Below are positions 25,408 through 33,889 of a stretch of DNA of 41,518 nucleotides, piece after piece. The stretch spans positions 11,319-52,836 of the forward strand of contig DBCG01000054.1 of NCBI GenBank assembly GCA_002292945.1, given 5' to 3'. Source of the stretch: Proteobacteria bacterium UBA964. GTDB lineage: Bacteria; Pseudomonadota; Gammaproteobacteria; Steroidobacterales; Steroidobacteraceae. Position numbers and translations under genes: made by a program. The stretch's first letter is position 1. Each line of letters starts with the position of its first letter. Below the pieces are notes generated by a model. That model worked only from the letters and a program-made list of their open reading frames with translations, did not search any database and was not told the origin of the DNA.

Positions 25408-26276
25408 CACGGTTTTCCCGCGAGGTCGGCGACCATTTCCGAGAACGCGGCGTCGATGCGTTGCCATGCCGGGCCCGGGCGGCCGGCGCCGACCGGCGCG
25501 CCATCGAGACGCGTCACGGGCGAGGCGCGTCGTGTCGCCGAGGCCAGCCAGATCTCGTCTGCGCCCCGCAGCTCGGCTTCGGACACCTCGCGGGTCTCGC
25601 GTGCCAGACCGATATGGTCGGCGAGCTCTTCGACCACACTGCGGGTGGTCCCCGGGAGGATGCGCTGCGACTCGGGTGGCGTGACCAAGCGGCCGCCGCT
25701 GATGATGTGCACGGTCGAGGCGCTGGCCTCCATCAGTACACCGTCGCGCAGCAGGATGGTCTCGTGGGCGCCCACATCGACCGACAGCTGTCGCAGCAGC
25801 ACGTTGGCGAGGAGGGCCGTGGACTTGATGTCGCAGCGTGCCCAGCGTGTGTCCAGGGCGGTGATGCAGGCGAGGCCGTCGGCACGCGCTTCGGGCGACA
25901 GCTGCGGCAGCGGCGCGCAGAAAGCGAACACGGTGGGTGGGACGACCGGCAACGGCGCATGGTTGCGTCCGTACTCCGCGCCACGGGAGACCTGGACATA
26001 GGTGTAGAGGTCTCCGCCACCATTGCGGGTCATGAGTTCACGCACCAACGCCCGCCAGCCCTCGCGGCTGTGCGGGTCGCGCAGCCTGATGGCGTCGGCG
26101 CTGCGCGTCAAGCGGTCGAAATGTTCGGTGAACCGGAACGGACGCCCCGCGAACACCGGGACGACTTCGTATACGCCGTCGCCGAAGAGGAAGCTGCGGT
26201 CGAGCGGCGAGATCCGCGCTTCGCGCAGCGGGAGCCACTCGCCGTCGAGGTGGCAGATGGGCATCGGTTCAGCCAT
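25404..26276 (-). CDS. D-amino-acid (D-alanine) aminotransferase, class IV
   Basis: PLP-dependent fold-type IV transaminase, most like D-alanine aminotransferase, exchanging amino groups between D-alanine/D-glutamate and 2-oxoacids. The 290 residues show the early DRSFLFGDGVYEVVPV signature and the PLP lysine Lys151 in CDIKSTALLANVL. A later EASASTVHII segment and the LPGTTR phosphate-binding turn (about 210-220) complete the fold. Branched-chain or aminodeoxychorismate-lyase relatives are alternatives. Its place next to dacA, whose product releases D-alanine from peptidoglycan, favours a D-alanine role. Confidence 0.85.
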   Translation of the reverse strand: MAEPMPICHLDGEWLPLREARISPLDRSFLFGDGVYEVVPVFAGRPFRFTEHFDRLTRSADAIRLRDPHSREGWRALVRELMTRNGGGDLYTYVQVSRGAEYGRNHAPLPVVPPTVFAFCAPLPQLSPEARADGLACITALDTRWARCDIKSTALLANVLLRQLSVDVGAHETILLRDGVLMEASASTVHIISGGRLVTPPESQRILPGTTRSVVEELADHIGLARETREVSEAELRGADEIWLASATRRASPVTRLDGAPVGAGRPGPAWQRIDAAFSEMVADLAGKPW

Positions 26277-26309
26277 GAGGACCTCCCACCAGCGATCGGG
26301 GATGCGGCA

Positions 26310-27488
26310 TCACTGCCACCACAACAACACAGTGTCGCGCAGCTTCGGCCAAAGGCCACCCTCGGCCACCGCCGACTGCGCCACCAACGGGATCCGCGCG
26401 ATGACCTTCCCGTCCTCCTGGACCTGCAGTTCGCCGACACGCTGCCGTGCAGCGATCGGCGCGATCAACCGCGGTTCGAGCACCGGCACGGTGCGCAGCG
26501 CGCCCGCCCGGCCGCGCTGCGTGGTGATCGCCACCTCAGTGGCGGGCACCACCGCCAACTGTTCGCTGGCGCCCTTGTAGAGGCGTGGCCGCAGGATGAC
26601 CTCGTCGGCCCGTCGTAGGCGCACGGTCTGGAAGTGCCGGAAGCCGTGCTCCAACAGCGTCAGACTCGCCTCCTCACGCACCTTCGGGGAGACGGCGCCG
26701 AGCACCACCGCGATCATCCGTGTCCCGGTGCGTTCGGCGGAGCTTGCCAAGCAGTAGCCGGCGCTCGAGGTGTGACCGGTCTTGAGCCCGTCCACCCCCG
26801 CATCGCGCGCCAGCAGGCCGTTGCGGTTCGGTTGACGGATGCCGCCCCACTCGAATTCGCGCAGCGAGTACCAGCGATAGTGGTCCGGGAACTCGCGGAT
26901 CAGTGCCCGCGAGAGCAGGGCGATGTCCCGTGCGCTCGAATACAGGGCCGGATCCGGCAGGCCGGTGGCGTTGGCGAAGTTCGAGTCCTTCATGCCGAGC
27001 CGCTTGGCCTCGGCATTCATCAGCGTCGCAAAAGCCGCTTCCGAGCCTGCGACCTTCTCCGCGAGAGCGATCGCGGCATCGTTACCGGACTGCACGATCA
27101 TGCCCTTGAGCAGCACCTCGACCGGCACCTGCTTGCCGACCTCGACGAAAGTGCGCGAGCCTTCAGCGCGCCACGCCCGCTCGCTGATCGTCACCGGCTC
27201 ATCTAGGCGCAGCCGGCCCGCTGCGATCTGTCGGAACACCACCATCGCGGTCATCAATTTGGTGATGCTGGCCGGTTCCGCGCGAACCTCGGCGTCCTGT
27301 GCGGCGAGCGTCCGGCCATTGGCTTGGTCGATGAGGATGAACTGGCGCGCCGGAACCGGGCCAGGCAGTGCGGGCAAGGCTGTCGCGGCGCCGTGGGCCG
27401 TCGGCACATCGAGCAGCAACAGCACGCTCGCCAGCGCCGTGAGGATGTGGCGGGCCATGGGCGTGGCGGGATTCAATGAAATCGTCAA
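26310..27488 (-). CDS. dacA: D-alanyl-D-alanine carboxypeptidase (PBP5/6 type)
   Basis: Removes the terminal D-alanine from peptidoglycan pentapeptides in the periplasm. The 392-residue precursor has a signal peptide and the three penicillin-binding motifs: Ser74-x-x-Lys77 in PASITKLM, SGN at 134-136 and KTG at 236-238 in GLKTGHTSSAGYC. A beta-rich C-terminal domain and a tryptophan-containing amphipathic end (TVLLWWQ) for membrane attachment follow. The start is debatable: TTG 27488 has GGAG six bases upstream, whereas ATG 27458 (MARHILTAL) gives a more usual signal peptide but no ribosome site. I chose TTG on the ribosome site. Confidence 0.93.
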   Translation of the reverse strand: MTISLNPATPMARHILTALASVLLLLDVPTAHGAATALPALPGPVPARQFILIDQANGRTLAAQDAEVRAEPASITKLMTAMVVFRQIAAGRLRLDEPVTISERAWRAEGSRTFVEVGKQVPVEVLLKGMIVQSGNDAAIALAEKVAGSEAAFATLMNAEAKRLGMKDSNFANATGLPDPALYSSARDIALLSRALIREFPDHYRWYSLREFEWGGIRQPNRNGLLARDAGVDGLKTGHTSSAGYCLASSAERTGTRMIAVVLGAVSPKVREEASLTLLEHGFRHFQTVRLRRADEVILRPRLYKGASEQLAVVPATEVAITTQRGRAGALRTVPVLEPRLIAPIAARQRVGELQVQEDGKVIARIPLVAQSAVAEGGLWPKLRDTVLLWWQ

Positions 27489-27494
27489 GCGGAT

Positions 27495-27528
27495 CTCCGG
27501 TGGGGTGAGGTCAAGACGGCGTATTGTA
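27495..27528 (-). promoter_or_regulatory. Candidate internal promoter and ribosome site for dacA
   Basis: On the minus strand TACAAT (27528-27523, five of six matches to the -10 consensus) lies in the 60-bp rlpA-dacA gap, with GGAG at 27498-27495 before the TTG start. No convincing -35 is seen. If real, it would let dacA, the transaminase and ybeD be expressed apart from the mre/mrd genes. Confidence 0.35.
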
Positions 27529-27548
27529 GCGGCTGCCGGAGGGTCAGC

Positions 27549-28406
27549 TCACTCCGGTGCGAGACGGGCGTCCGGGACACCGGCATCGCGAAGCTGCTCC
27601 GTGAGCCGGGCTGCCTGCCCGGCGTCGACGACCGGTCCGACCCGAACACGATAGAGCAGCCGATCTCCGACCCGCGCTTCGCGGACGCTCGCACCGGAGA
27701 TGCCCGCGGCGGTGAGACGCCCCACCAAGGCCGAGGCGTTGGCGCTCGATCCGAAGGAGCCGACCTGCAGGAACCGGCCGCCGGTGGCTGTTCCGGTGGG
27801 CGTGCCAGTGGGAAGCTGTGTCGGTGGCGTCAGGGCGATGGATTGAGACGAGGTGTTCGATCGAGCATCGAGTACGCGTATCTCGACCCTGGCCGTTCCT
27901 GCGCGCAGCATGTCGAGCTTCGAGGCGGCGGTGTAAGAGAGATCGATGATCCGCTCGCCCACGAACGGGCCCCGATCGTTCACGCGTACCACGACCGATC
28001 GGCCGTTCTCGAGGTTGGTGACCCGCACATAGGCCGGTATCGGCAAGGTCTTGTGCGCGGCGGTCATCGCGTACATGTCGTACGGTTCACCGCTCGAGGT
28101 GCGTTCGGAATGGAATCCCGGGCCATACCACGAGGCCAGGCCCCGCTCCACGTGGCCCTTGCCGGACTTCATGACCTTGTATCGCTTGCCGAAGACCTCA
28201 TAGGTCTCCGGGTTGCCGTAACGGCTGCGGGGTTCGTCGCGCGGTACAGCGTCCGGGATCGCATCGAGGTCGCGCGGCGGCGCGGGTACTGCGGTGTCGG
28301 CAGACGGGGGAGCGGGTGTGCGTTGCAGCAGGCCACATCCCGGGAGCACTGCGAGCACCGGCAGTGCCCAGAGCCAGCACCGATGTGCCCTGTGTTCGGT
28401 GTGCAT
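27549..28406 (-). CDS. rlpA: RlpA-type septal lytic transglycosylase lipoprotein
   Basis: Outer-membrane lipoprotein that cleaves denuded glycan strands. The lipobox LPGC places the lipidated Cys at 24. A proline-rich linker comes next. The double-psi beta-barrel (about 88-180) contains GLASWYGPGFHSERTSSGE; His118 and Asp144 (VNDRGPF) have the same 26-residue spacing as the catalytic pair known in Pseudomonas aeruginosa RlpA, so enzymatic activity is likely. A C-terminal SPOR domain (about 210-283) should bind denuded peptidoglycan at the septum. The start shares one base with the mltB stop. Confidence 0.93.
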   Translation of the reverse strand: MHTEHRAHRCWLWALPVLAVLPGCGLLQRTPAPPSADTAVPAPPRDLDAIPDAVPRDEPRSRYGNPETYEVFGKRYKVMKSGKGHVERGLASWYGPGFHSERTSSGEPYDMYAMTAAHKTLPIPAYVRVTNLENGRSVVVRVNDRGPFVGERIIDLSYTAASKLDMLRAGTARVEIRVLDARSNTSSQSIALTPPTQLPTGTPTGTATGGRFLQVGSFGSSANASALVGRLTAAGISGASVREARVGDRLLYRVRVGPVVDAGQAARLTEQLRDAGVPDARLAPE

Positions 28407-29485
28407 CAGGGTGCGGCGGCTGCCGTCCGAGCTCTCAGCGCGTCGGCGAGGTCATGCACGGCCATGGCGTAGAGGATGCTGCGGTTGTAGCGTGTGATGA
28501 CGCGGAAGTTCGCGAACCCTACCCGCACACCCGGTCCGTCGCGCTGCTCCGCCGGGATGAGGATCAGCGGCGTGTCGACAGCGACGGCCGGATCGAAGCG
28601 GACACCGCGTGCACGCAGGCTCTCAGCGGTGTCTTTGAGGTCGAGGTTACGGCGGTCGAGCGCCGCGAAGACCTCCTCCGGGGCGGTGGCTTCGGTGATC
28701 ACCTGCGCACCGCGTTGCCAGCCGCTCGCGACGAAATAATTGGCGACGCTGGAGAACACATCGTCCCAGTCCGTGAACAGGTCCCGCCTGCCGTCGCCCG
28801 AGCCGTCGACCGCCAAGCGGCGATAGCTCGATGGCATGAATTGCGGCGAACCCATCGCACCTGCGTAGGAGCCGAGTGCGGTCGCGGGATCAAGACGCTC
28901 CTCGCGCACCAGCAGCAAGAACTGCTCGAGCTCCGCGAGGAAGAATTTGCTGCGTCGCGGGTAGTCGAAGCCGAGGGTCATCAGCGCGTCGAGCACACGC
29001 CAAGTGCCGGCACGGCGTCCGTAGGAGGACTCGACGCCGATGATCGCGACCAGATAAGCGGAATCGACGCCGGTGCGCGCGCTGATGGCGTCGAGACTCT
29101 GGCGATGGGTCTTCCAGAACGCCGTGCCTTCGGCGATGCGCTGTTCGGAGACGAGCTTCTCGCGGTATTCCCACCAGGTCATCACGTTCTCGGCTGGGCG
29201 GCTGATGGCAGCGAGGATCGCCGGCTGTCGCCGACCGGTCGCGAGCAGATCGCGCAAGTCCTCGGCGGGTACCGAATGCCGTGCGGCGATCTCGTCGATC
29301 CAGCCGGCGATGTCGGCGCGGCCGAGATCGAAGGGCGTCGGCGGCTCGGGTGCGACCGCAGCGGGGGGAGTCGCAGCCGGCGGGGTCGCAGCCGGGGGTG
29401 CCTGCGCGATGCTGCTCGGCATGCTGCATGCAGTGAGCAGCAACAACGGCAGGACGGTGACCCAGTCTCTCATGCGGAGCATCAT
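28406..29485 (-). CDS. mltB: Membrane-bound lytic murein transglycosylase B
   Basis: Cuts the MurNAc-GlcNAc bond of peptidoglycan to make 1,6-anhydroMurNAc ends. The 359-residue lipoprotein has a lipobox LTAC with Cys20, then a Pro/Ala linker made of 5-residue repeats (about 27-50). The catalytic Glu152 is in IGVESSYGRR, followed by the MltB signatures GSYAGAMGSPQFMPSSYRR and DLFTDWDDVFSSVANY. The start ATG 29485 overlaps the rodA stop by one base; ATG 29482 or 29473 would still keep the lipobox. The anhydro-muropeptides it makes are the source of MurNAc recycled by AmgK/MurU. Confidence 0.94.
   Translation of the reverse strand: MMLRMRDWVTVLPLLLLTACSMPSSIAQAPPAATPPAATPPAAVAPEPPTPFDLGRADIAGWIDEIAARHSVPAEDLRDLLATGRRQPAILAAISRPAENVMTWWEYREKLVSEQRIAEGTAFWKTHRQSLDAISARTGVDSAYLVAIIGVESSYGRRAGTWRVLDALMTLGFDYPRRSKFFLAELEQFLLLVREERLDPATALGSYAGAMGSPQFMPSSYRRLAVDGSGDGRRDLFTDWDDVFSSVANYFVASGWQRGAQVITEATAPEEVFAALDRRNLDLKDTAESLRARGVRFDPAVAVDTPLILIPAEQRDGPGVRVGFANFRVITRYNRSILYAMAVHDLADALRARTAAAAP
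29370..29399 (-). repeat. 15-bp repeats in the mltB linker
   Basis: GTCGCAGCCGG recurs at 29370 and 29385 (plus-strand coordinates), a 15-bp period that encodes a repeated AATPP segment in the linker after the lipidated cysteine. A diverged unit lies just before it. In-frame copy changes would only alter linker length. Confidence 0.5.
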
Positions 29486-30621
29486 CAGGCGGCAAGCTTC
29501 CGGTTGGCGTGCAGTGACATGAGCATACCGAACCCCGCCAACAGGGTCACCAAGGAAGTCCCGCCGTAGCTGACGAGCGGCAGCGGCACGCCGACGACGG
29601 GCAGCAGTCCGCTCACCATCCCCGCGTTGATGAATACATAGACGAAGAAGATGGTCGCGAAGCTGCCGGACAGAAGTCGCGCAAAAGTATCCCGCATCTG
29701 CGTGGCGAGATAGAGCGCACGCAGCACGACGGCAGCGTAGAGCGCAAGCAGCAGCAGTGCACCGAGCAGCCCGAGCTCTTCGCCGATCACCGCGAACACG
29801 AAATCGGTGGAGCGTTCCGGCAGGAACTCCAACTGTCCCTGCGTGCCTTGCAGGTAGCCCTTGCCGGTGACGCCGCCCGAACCGATCGCGATCGTGGACT
29901 GGATGATGTGGTAGCCCGCGCCTAGCGGATCGGACTGCGGATCGAGGAAGGTGAGCACGCGTTGTCGTTGATAGTCGTGCAGCAGATACCAGCCGCCCCA
30001 AGCTGCCGCGACGCTGGCGCCGCCGAGCAGCGCGATGATCCAGGTTTGCAGCCCGGCGAACAGCACGACGAGTGCGCCCGACATGAGGATCAACAGGCCG
30101 GTACCGAGGTCCGGTTGTATGATCGTCAGCAGGGTCGGCACCAGTATGATCACGGCGAGGACAAGCAAGGTCTTGCCGTCCGGGGGCAGGGCGCGTTCAC
30201 GCAGATACCAAGCGCAGGCCATGGGAACCGCGAGCTTCATGATCTCGGAGGGTTGGAAGCGGAACAGACCGAGATCCAGCCATCGTTGCGCGCCTTTGCC
30301 GATATAGCCTATGGCATCGACGATGATGAGCAGCACGAGTCCGACCAGATACAGCCAGGGCGACAGACGGCGCATCTGACCGGGCTTGATCTGCGCGCAG
30401 ACCAACATCGCCAGTGCACCGACGCAGAGCCTGATCGAGCCGCGCATGATCGCGTTCCAGTCACCGCCCGAGGCGCTGTAGAGGACGAACTGACCATAGG
30501 CGGCGATCAGTGCGAGGCCGAGCACCAAGGGTCCGTCGAGCTGCAGCGCGCCGAGGATGCGCGTGCTGCGCGTGAGCGTGCGGCGGGCCGTGCTGTCCAC
30601 ATCTTCACGCAGTCTCGTCAC
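29485..30621 (-). CDS. rodA: Rod-shape SEDS peptidoglycan polymerase RodA
   Basis: SEDS-family glycosyltransferase that polymerises lipid II for cell elongation with PBP2. The 378-residue protein has about ten hydrophobic segments. Key motifs are FRFQPSEIMKLAVP, LTIIQPDLGTGL, the loop RVLTFLDPQSDPLGAGYHI with the presumed catalytic Asp in FLDP, and PERSTDFVFAVIGEELG. GTG 30621 overlaps the mrdA stop as GTGA and has a GGGGA-rich site upstream. The open frame extends further into mrdA but without family similarity. Confidence 0.95.
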   Translation of the reverse strand: MTRLREDVDSTARRTLTRSTRILGALQLDGPLVLGLALIAAYGQFVLYSASGGDWNAIMRGSIRLCVGALAMLVCAQIKPGQMRRLSPWLYLVGLVLLIIVDAIGYIGKGAQRWLDLGLFRFQPSEIMKLAVPMACAWYLRERALPPDGKTLLVLAVIILVPTLLTIIQPDLGTGLLILMSGALVVLFAGLQTWIIALLGGASVAAAWGGWYLLHDYQRQRVLTFLDPQSDPLGAGYHIIQSTIAIGSGGVTGKGYLQGTQGQLEFLPERSTDFVFAVIGEELGLLGALLLLALYAAVVLRALYLATQMRDTFARLLSGSFATIFFVYVFINAGMVSGLLPVVGVPLPLVSYGGTSLVTLLAGFGMLMSLHANRKLAA

Positions 30622-32552
30622 TCCCCGTCCCCCGTTTCCTCGATGATGGCGGCGTCCACGTCCTCGCCAGGGGGCGGTGGGAACTTGCGCAGCAGGTAGG
30701 CATCCATCACCGAGCGGGCGATCGGCGCCGCCGTGCCGCTGCCGCTGCGGCCGTTCTCGACCAACACCACGACGGCGATCCGGGGGTCCTCCACCGGTGC
30801 AAAGGCGATGAACCACGCGTGGTCGCGCAGCCGCTCAGAGATGGCCGATTCGTCGTACCGTGCGTTCTGGGCGATGCTGAACACTTGCGCTGTGCCGGTC
30901 TTGCCGGCGATCGAGTACTCCGCGCCCGCCGCCGCACGGCTCGCGGTACCGCCCTGCATGACGGCCACCATGCCCTGCACCGCGACATCCCAATCGGCTG
31001 GGTCGCGCAACCGTACCGTGGGCAATGGGGCGGGCGGTACCGGTGTCTCGACGCGGGTGACCGGGTCGCGCAAGGCCCGTACCAGTCGTGGCCGGTGGCT
31101 TGCGCCGCGCATCGCGAGCACGGAGGTCATCTGGGCGAGCTGCATGGGGGTGGTGGTCATGTAGCCCTGGCCGATGCCGAAGATCACCGTTTCGCCGGGG
31201 AACCAGACCTGTTGCGCGGCGCGCTTGAAGGCGCTGCGCTTCCATGCCGGTGAGGGCAGGAGGCCGGATTTTTCGCCGCCGACATCGAGGCCGGTCGGTC
31301 CGCCGAGGCCGAAACGCCCGAGGAACTCGTGCAGGCGTTCGACGCCGAGTTGGGCGGCGAGCGCGTAGAAGTAGATGTCACAGGATTGCGCCACCGCTTC
31401 GATCAGCGCGACGCTGCCGTGGCCGCTGCGCTTCCAATCTCGGAAACGATGGCTGCTGCCCGGCAGCGAATACCAACCCGGGCAGGCACGGGTGGTGGTC
31501 GGTGTCACGAGACCGTGCTCGAGACCTGCGAGTGCGACCACAGGCTTGATCGTCGAGCCCGGCGGATAGGTGCCGCGCAGCGCGCGGTTGAACAGCGGAC
31601 GGTCCGGATCCTCGTTGAGCGCCGCGAACTCGGCACGGGTCAGGCCGCGCGCGAAGCTGTTGGGATCGAATCCGGGACGGCTCACGAGCGCGATCACCTC
31701 GCCGTTGCGCGGGTCGAGCGCGATGATGGCAGCACGCTGTCCCTGCACCGCTTGTTCGGCGACCCGCTGCACTTCGAGATCTAGCGTCAGGTAAAGGTCG
31801 GCCCCGGGCTTCGCCGCGATCGTGCGAAGCGGCTCATCCAGCACCGTCTCGCGGTCCACGGAGCGTCCCTGCGCGTTGACCATGATCTGCCGCGATCCAT
31901 TGCGACCGCGCAGCGCGTCCTCGAACGTCCCCTCGACCCCGATCTTGCCGATGGTGGAGACACCGGCGTATTCCTCGCGATCGACCCGCTGGAGATCGGA
32001 TTCTGAGAGGGTGCCGACATAGCCCACCGCGTGCACCGCCGTCTCGCCTTGCGGGTAGTGCCGCGCCAATCGCGTGCGGATGTCGACGCCCGGGAACCGG
32101 TGCCGGTGCAGTGCGAAGCGCGCCATGTCCTCTTCGCTGAGCCGCAACCTGATCGGTACGCTATCGAACGCCCGGCGCGAGCGGATGGCGCGACGCACGA
32201 AGTCGAGGTCGTCAGGCCCCAGCACGCCGATGCCGACGAGACCCTCGAGCGTGGCTTCGAGGTCCTTGACCTGTTCCCGGACGAGTTCGAGTTGGTAGGC
32301 GGGACGGTTCTCGGCGAGCACGGCCCCGGTGCGGTCGTAGATCATGCCGCGCGGCGCCGGCAGCGGTTCGACGCGCACGCGATTGCCCTGTGCGAGGTCG
32401 GTGAAGTGGTCGTAGCGCTTGACCTGCAGCCAGAGCAGCCGTGACACCAACACCGTCGCAAGCAGGCCGATCAGCACGATAGCTGCGATGGCGCGTTGCT
32501 CGAACAGGCGCTGTTCGCGCCACAGGTCCTTGATGCGCCCCCGTGCCGCCAT
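30618..32552 (-). CDS. mrdA: Penicillin-binding protein 2 (elongasome transpeptidase)
   Basis: Class B transpeptidase that cross-links the glycan made by RodA during side-wall growth. The 644-residue protein has a short cytoplasmic tail, one membrane segment (about 20-42), a pedestal domain and a transpeptidase domain. The catalytic Ser333 is in PPGSTIKP. The second motif is SCD and the third KTGTAQ. The length and the RGMIYDRTGAVLAENRPAY segment identify PBP2 rather than PBP3. It starts 3 bp after mreD, and its stop is part of the rodA start. Confidence 0.96.
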   Translation of the reverse strand: MAARGRIKDLWREQRLFEQRAIAAIVLIGLLATVLVSRLLWLQVKRYDHFTDLAQGNRVRVEPLPAPRGMIYDRTGAVLAENRPAYQLELVREQVKDLEATLEGLVGIGVLGPDDLDFVRRAIRSRRAFDSVPIRLRLSEEDMARFALHRHRFPGVDIRTRLARHYPQGETAVHAVGYVGTLSESDLQRVDREEYAGVSTIGKIGVEGTFEDALRGRNGSRQIMVNAQGRSVDRETVLDEPLRTIAAKPGADLYLTLDLEVQRVAEQAVQGQRAAIIALDPRNGEVIALVSRPGFDPNSFARGLTRAEFAALNEDPDRPLFNRALRGTYPPGSTIKPVVALAGLEHGLVTPTTTRACPGWYSLPGSSHRFRDWKRSGHGSVALIEAVAQSCDIYFYALAAQLGVERLHEFLGRFGLGGPTGLDVGGEKSGLLPSPAWKRSAFKRAAQQVWFPGETVIFGIGQGYMTTTPMQLAQMTSVLAMRGASHRPRLVRALRDPVTRVETPVPPAPLPTVRLRDPADWDVAVQGMVAVMQGGTASRAAAGAEYSIAGKTGTAQVFSIAQNARYDESAISERLRDHAWFIAFAPVEDPRIAVVVLVENGRSGSGTAAPIARSVMDAYLLRKFPPPPGEDVDAAIIEETGDGE

Positions 32553-32555
32553 CGC

Positions 32556-33026
32556 TCAACGCGTCCCGGTGGTACGCGATGCGCCCCAGATCATCAACAA
32601 CGGCCAGATCACGGCGCCGGTGAGCGCTGTCACCCAGCGTGTCCAGTCGCCGGTCGAACTTCCGGTGAAAGCTTCGATGAGCCAGCAGGCCGCGACCCAT
32701 GCCAACAGCAGCGCCAACACGAACAAAGACTGCTCGAGGAGCGGCTTGGTGCGCACCAGCAGGTGCTGTCGTATGGCGATGTAGGCCACCAATGCGGTGG
32801 CGAGCGCATGCTGTCCGAGCACCACACCTTGGTAGACGTCGATGGCGAGTCCGGTGAGGAAGCCGAGCGCGATCCCGCCGACGCGCGGCGCCGTCAGCGA
32901 CCAGAAGATGACCAAGAGCACCGCGAACGGCGGCCGCAGTATCTCGAGGGCCGAGGGCAGTGGGACCGCCTGCAGCACGAACGCGGCGAACGTCGACAGC
33001 AGGACCGAGGTGCGTGATTCGTTCAT
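32556..33026 (-). CDS. mreD: Rod shape-determining membrane protein MreD
   Basis: A 156-residue integral membrane protein of the elongasome, bridging MreB/MreC to the synthases. Several hydrophobic helices are visible, with the typical LRPPFAVLLVIFWSL and GFLTGLAIDVYQGVVLGQHAL segments. The start ATG 33026 overlaps the mreC stop as ATGA. Upstream in-frame sequence is only mreC in another frame. Position between mreC and mrdA supports the call. Confidence 0.93.
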   Translation of the reverse strand: MNESRTSVLLSTFAAFVLQAVPLPSALEILRPPFAVLLVIFWSLTAPRVGGIALGFLTGLAIDVYQGVVLGQHALATALVAYIAIRQHLLVRTKPLLEQSLFVLALLLAWVAACWLIEAFTGSSTGDWTRWVTALTGAVIWPLLMIWGASRTTGTR

Positions 33027-33889
33027 GGCGGCATCTCGGCAGTCGGCTGCACCGGGTCGAGCCACAAGAACCCCACCACGCGTTCCCGGTCGAGCGCCGC
33101 GAGGGTGCTTGCTCGCACCACGGCGAGCGGCGAGCCGCTGTCACGACGGACCTCGACCACCTTGGCGACCGGGTAGTCGGCGGGGAACACGCCCCCGAGG
33201 CCTGAACTGACCAGAAGGTCGCCGGCGATGATGTCGGTCTGCAGCGGCAGATAGGGCAGCGACAGCTCGCCCGGCTTGCCCGAGCCGATGGCGAGCGTGC
33301 GCGCGCCGGTGCGCACGATCTGCACCGGTACACCACTGCTCGGATCGGAGAGCAGGATGATCTCCGTGCTCGAGGGGCCTACGCGCAGGCTCTGGCCGAG
33401 GATCCCGCCTGTCGCGACCGCGATCTGTCCGGTCGTCACGCCGTTACGCCCGCCGCGATCGACCGTCAGCCGATGGCGTTGGGCGTCGAGTTGCTGATCG
33501 ATCACGCGGGCCGGCAGCCATCGTGATGCTTTGCCACGCACCGATTCGCGTAGCCCGAGGAGTTCCGCATTCTCGCGCTCGAGCGCCGCGTTGCGCATGC
33601 CCCGGATCTCGCTGGCCCGCAGCGCATCGCGCAACGCACGGTTCTCCGCCTGCAGCAAGGCGCGTTGCGCGAAGATGTCGCGCGTCCAGTTCAGGGCGGC
33701 AGCGGGGGAGTTGAGCGCGATCTGCAGTGGATAGACGACCGCCTGCAGGCCATAGCGCACGCGATCGAGGATGCCACCGCGCTGGTCGAGCCACATCAAC
33801 GCCAGCGCGAGCGCCGCATAGCCGAAGAAGCGCAGCCCGACGGGTGCGCCGCGCTGCGGCCGATCGCGGCTGGCGGCGAGGCTACTCAA
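33023..33889 (-). CDS. mreC: Rod shape-determining protein MreC
   Basis: Bitopic periplasmic scaffold that activates PBP2/RodA and links to MreB. The 288-residue protein has one membrane helix (about 19-34), a coiled-coil-prone stretch rich in Arg/Glu/Leu (about 74-115) and a C-terminal beta domain with GDLLVSSGLGGVFP. No ATG or GTG is available before the membrane helix; the only usable start is TTG 33889, which overlaps the last 8 bp of mreB. This implies low-efficiency, translationally coupled initiation. Confidence 0.92.
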   Translation of the reverse strand: MSSLAASRDRPQRGAPVGLRFFGYAALALALMWLDQRGGILDRVRYGLQAVVYPLQIALNSPAAALNWTRDIFAQRALLQAENRALRDALRASEIRGMRNAALERENAELLGLRESVRGKASRWLPARVIDQQLDAQRHRLTVDRGGRNGVTTGQIAVATGGILGQSLRVGPSSTEIILLSDPSSGVPVQIVRTGARTLAIGSGKPGELSLPYLPLQTDIIAGDLLVSSGLGGVFPADYPVAKVVEVRRDSGSPLAVVRASTLAALDRERVVGFLWLDPVQPTAEMPP

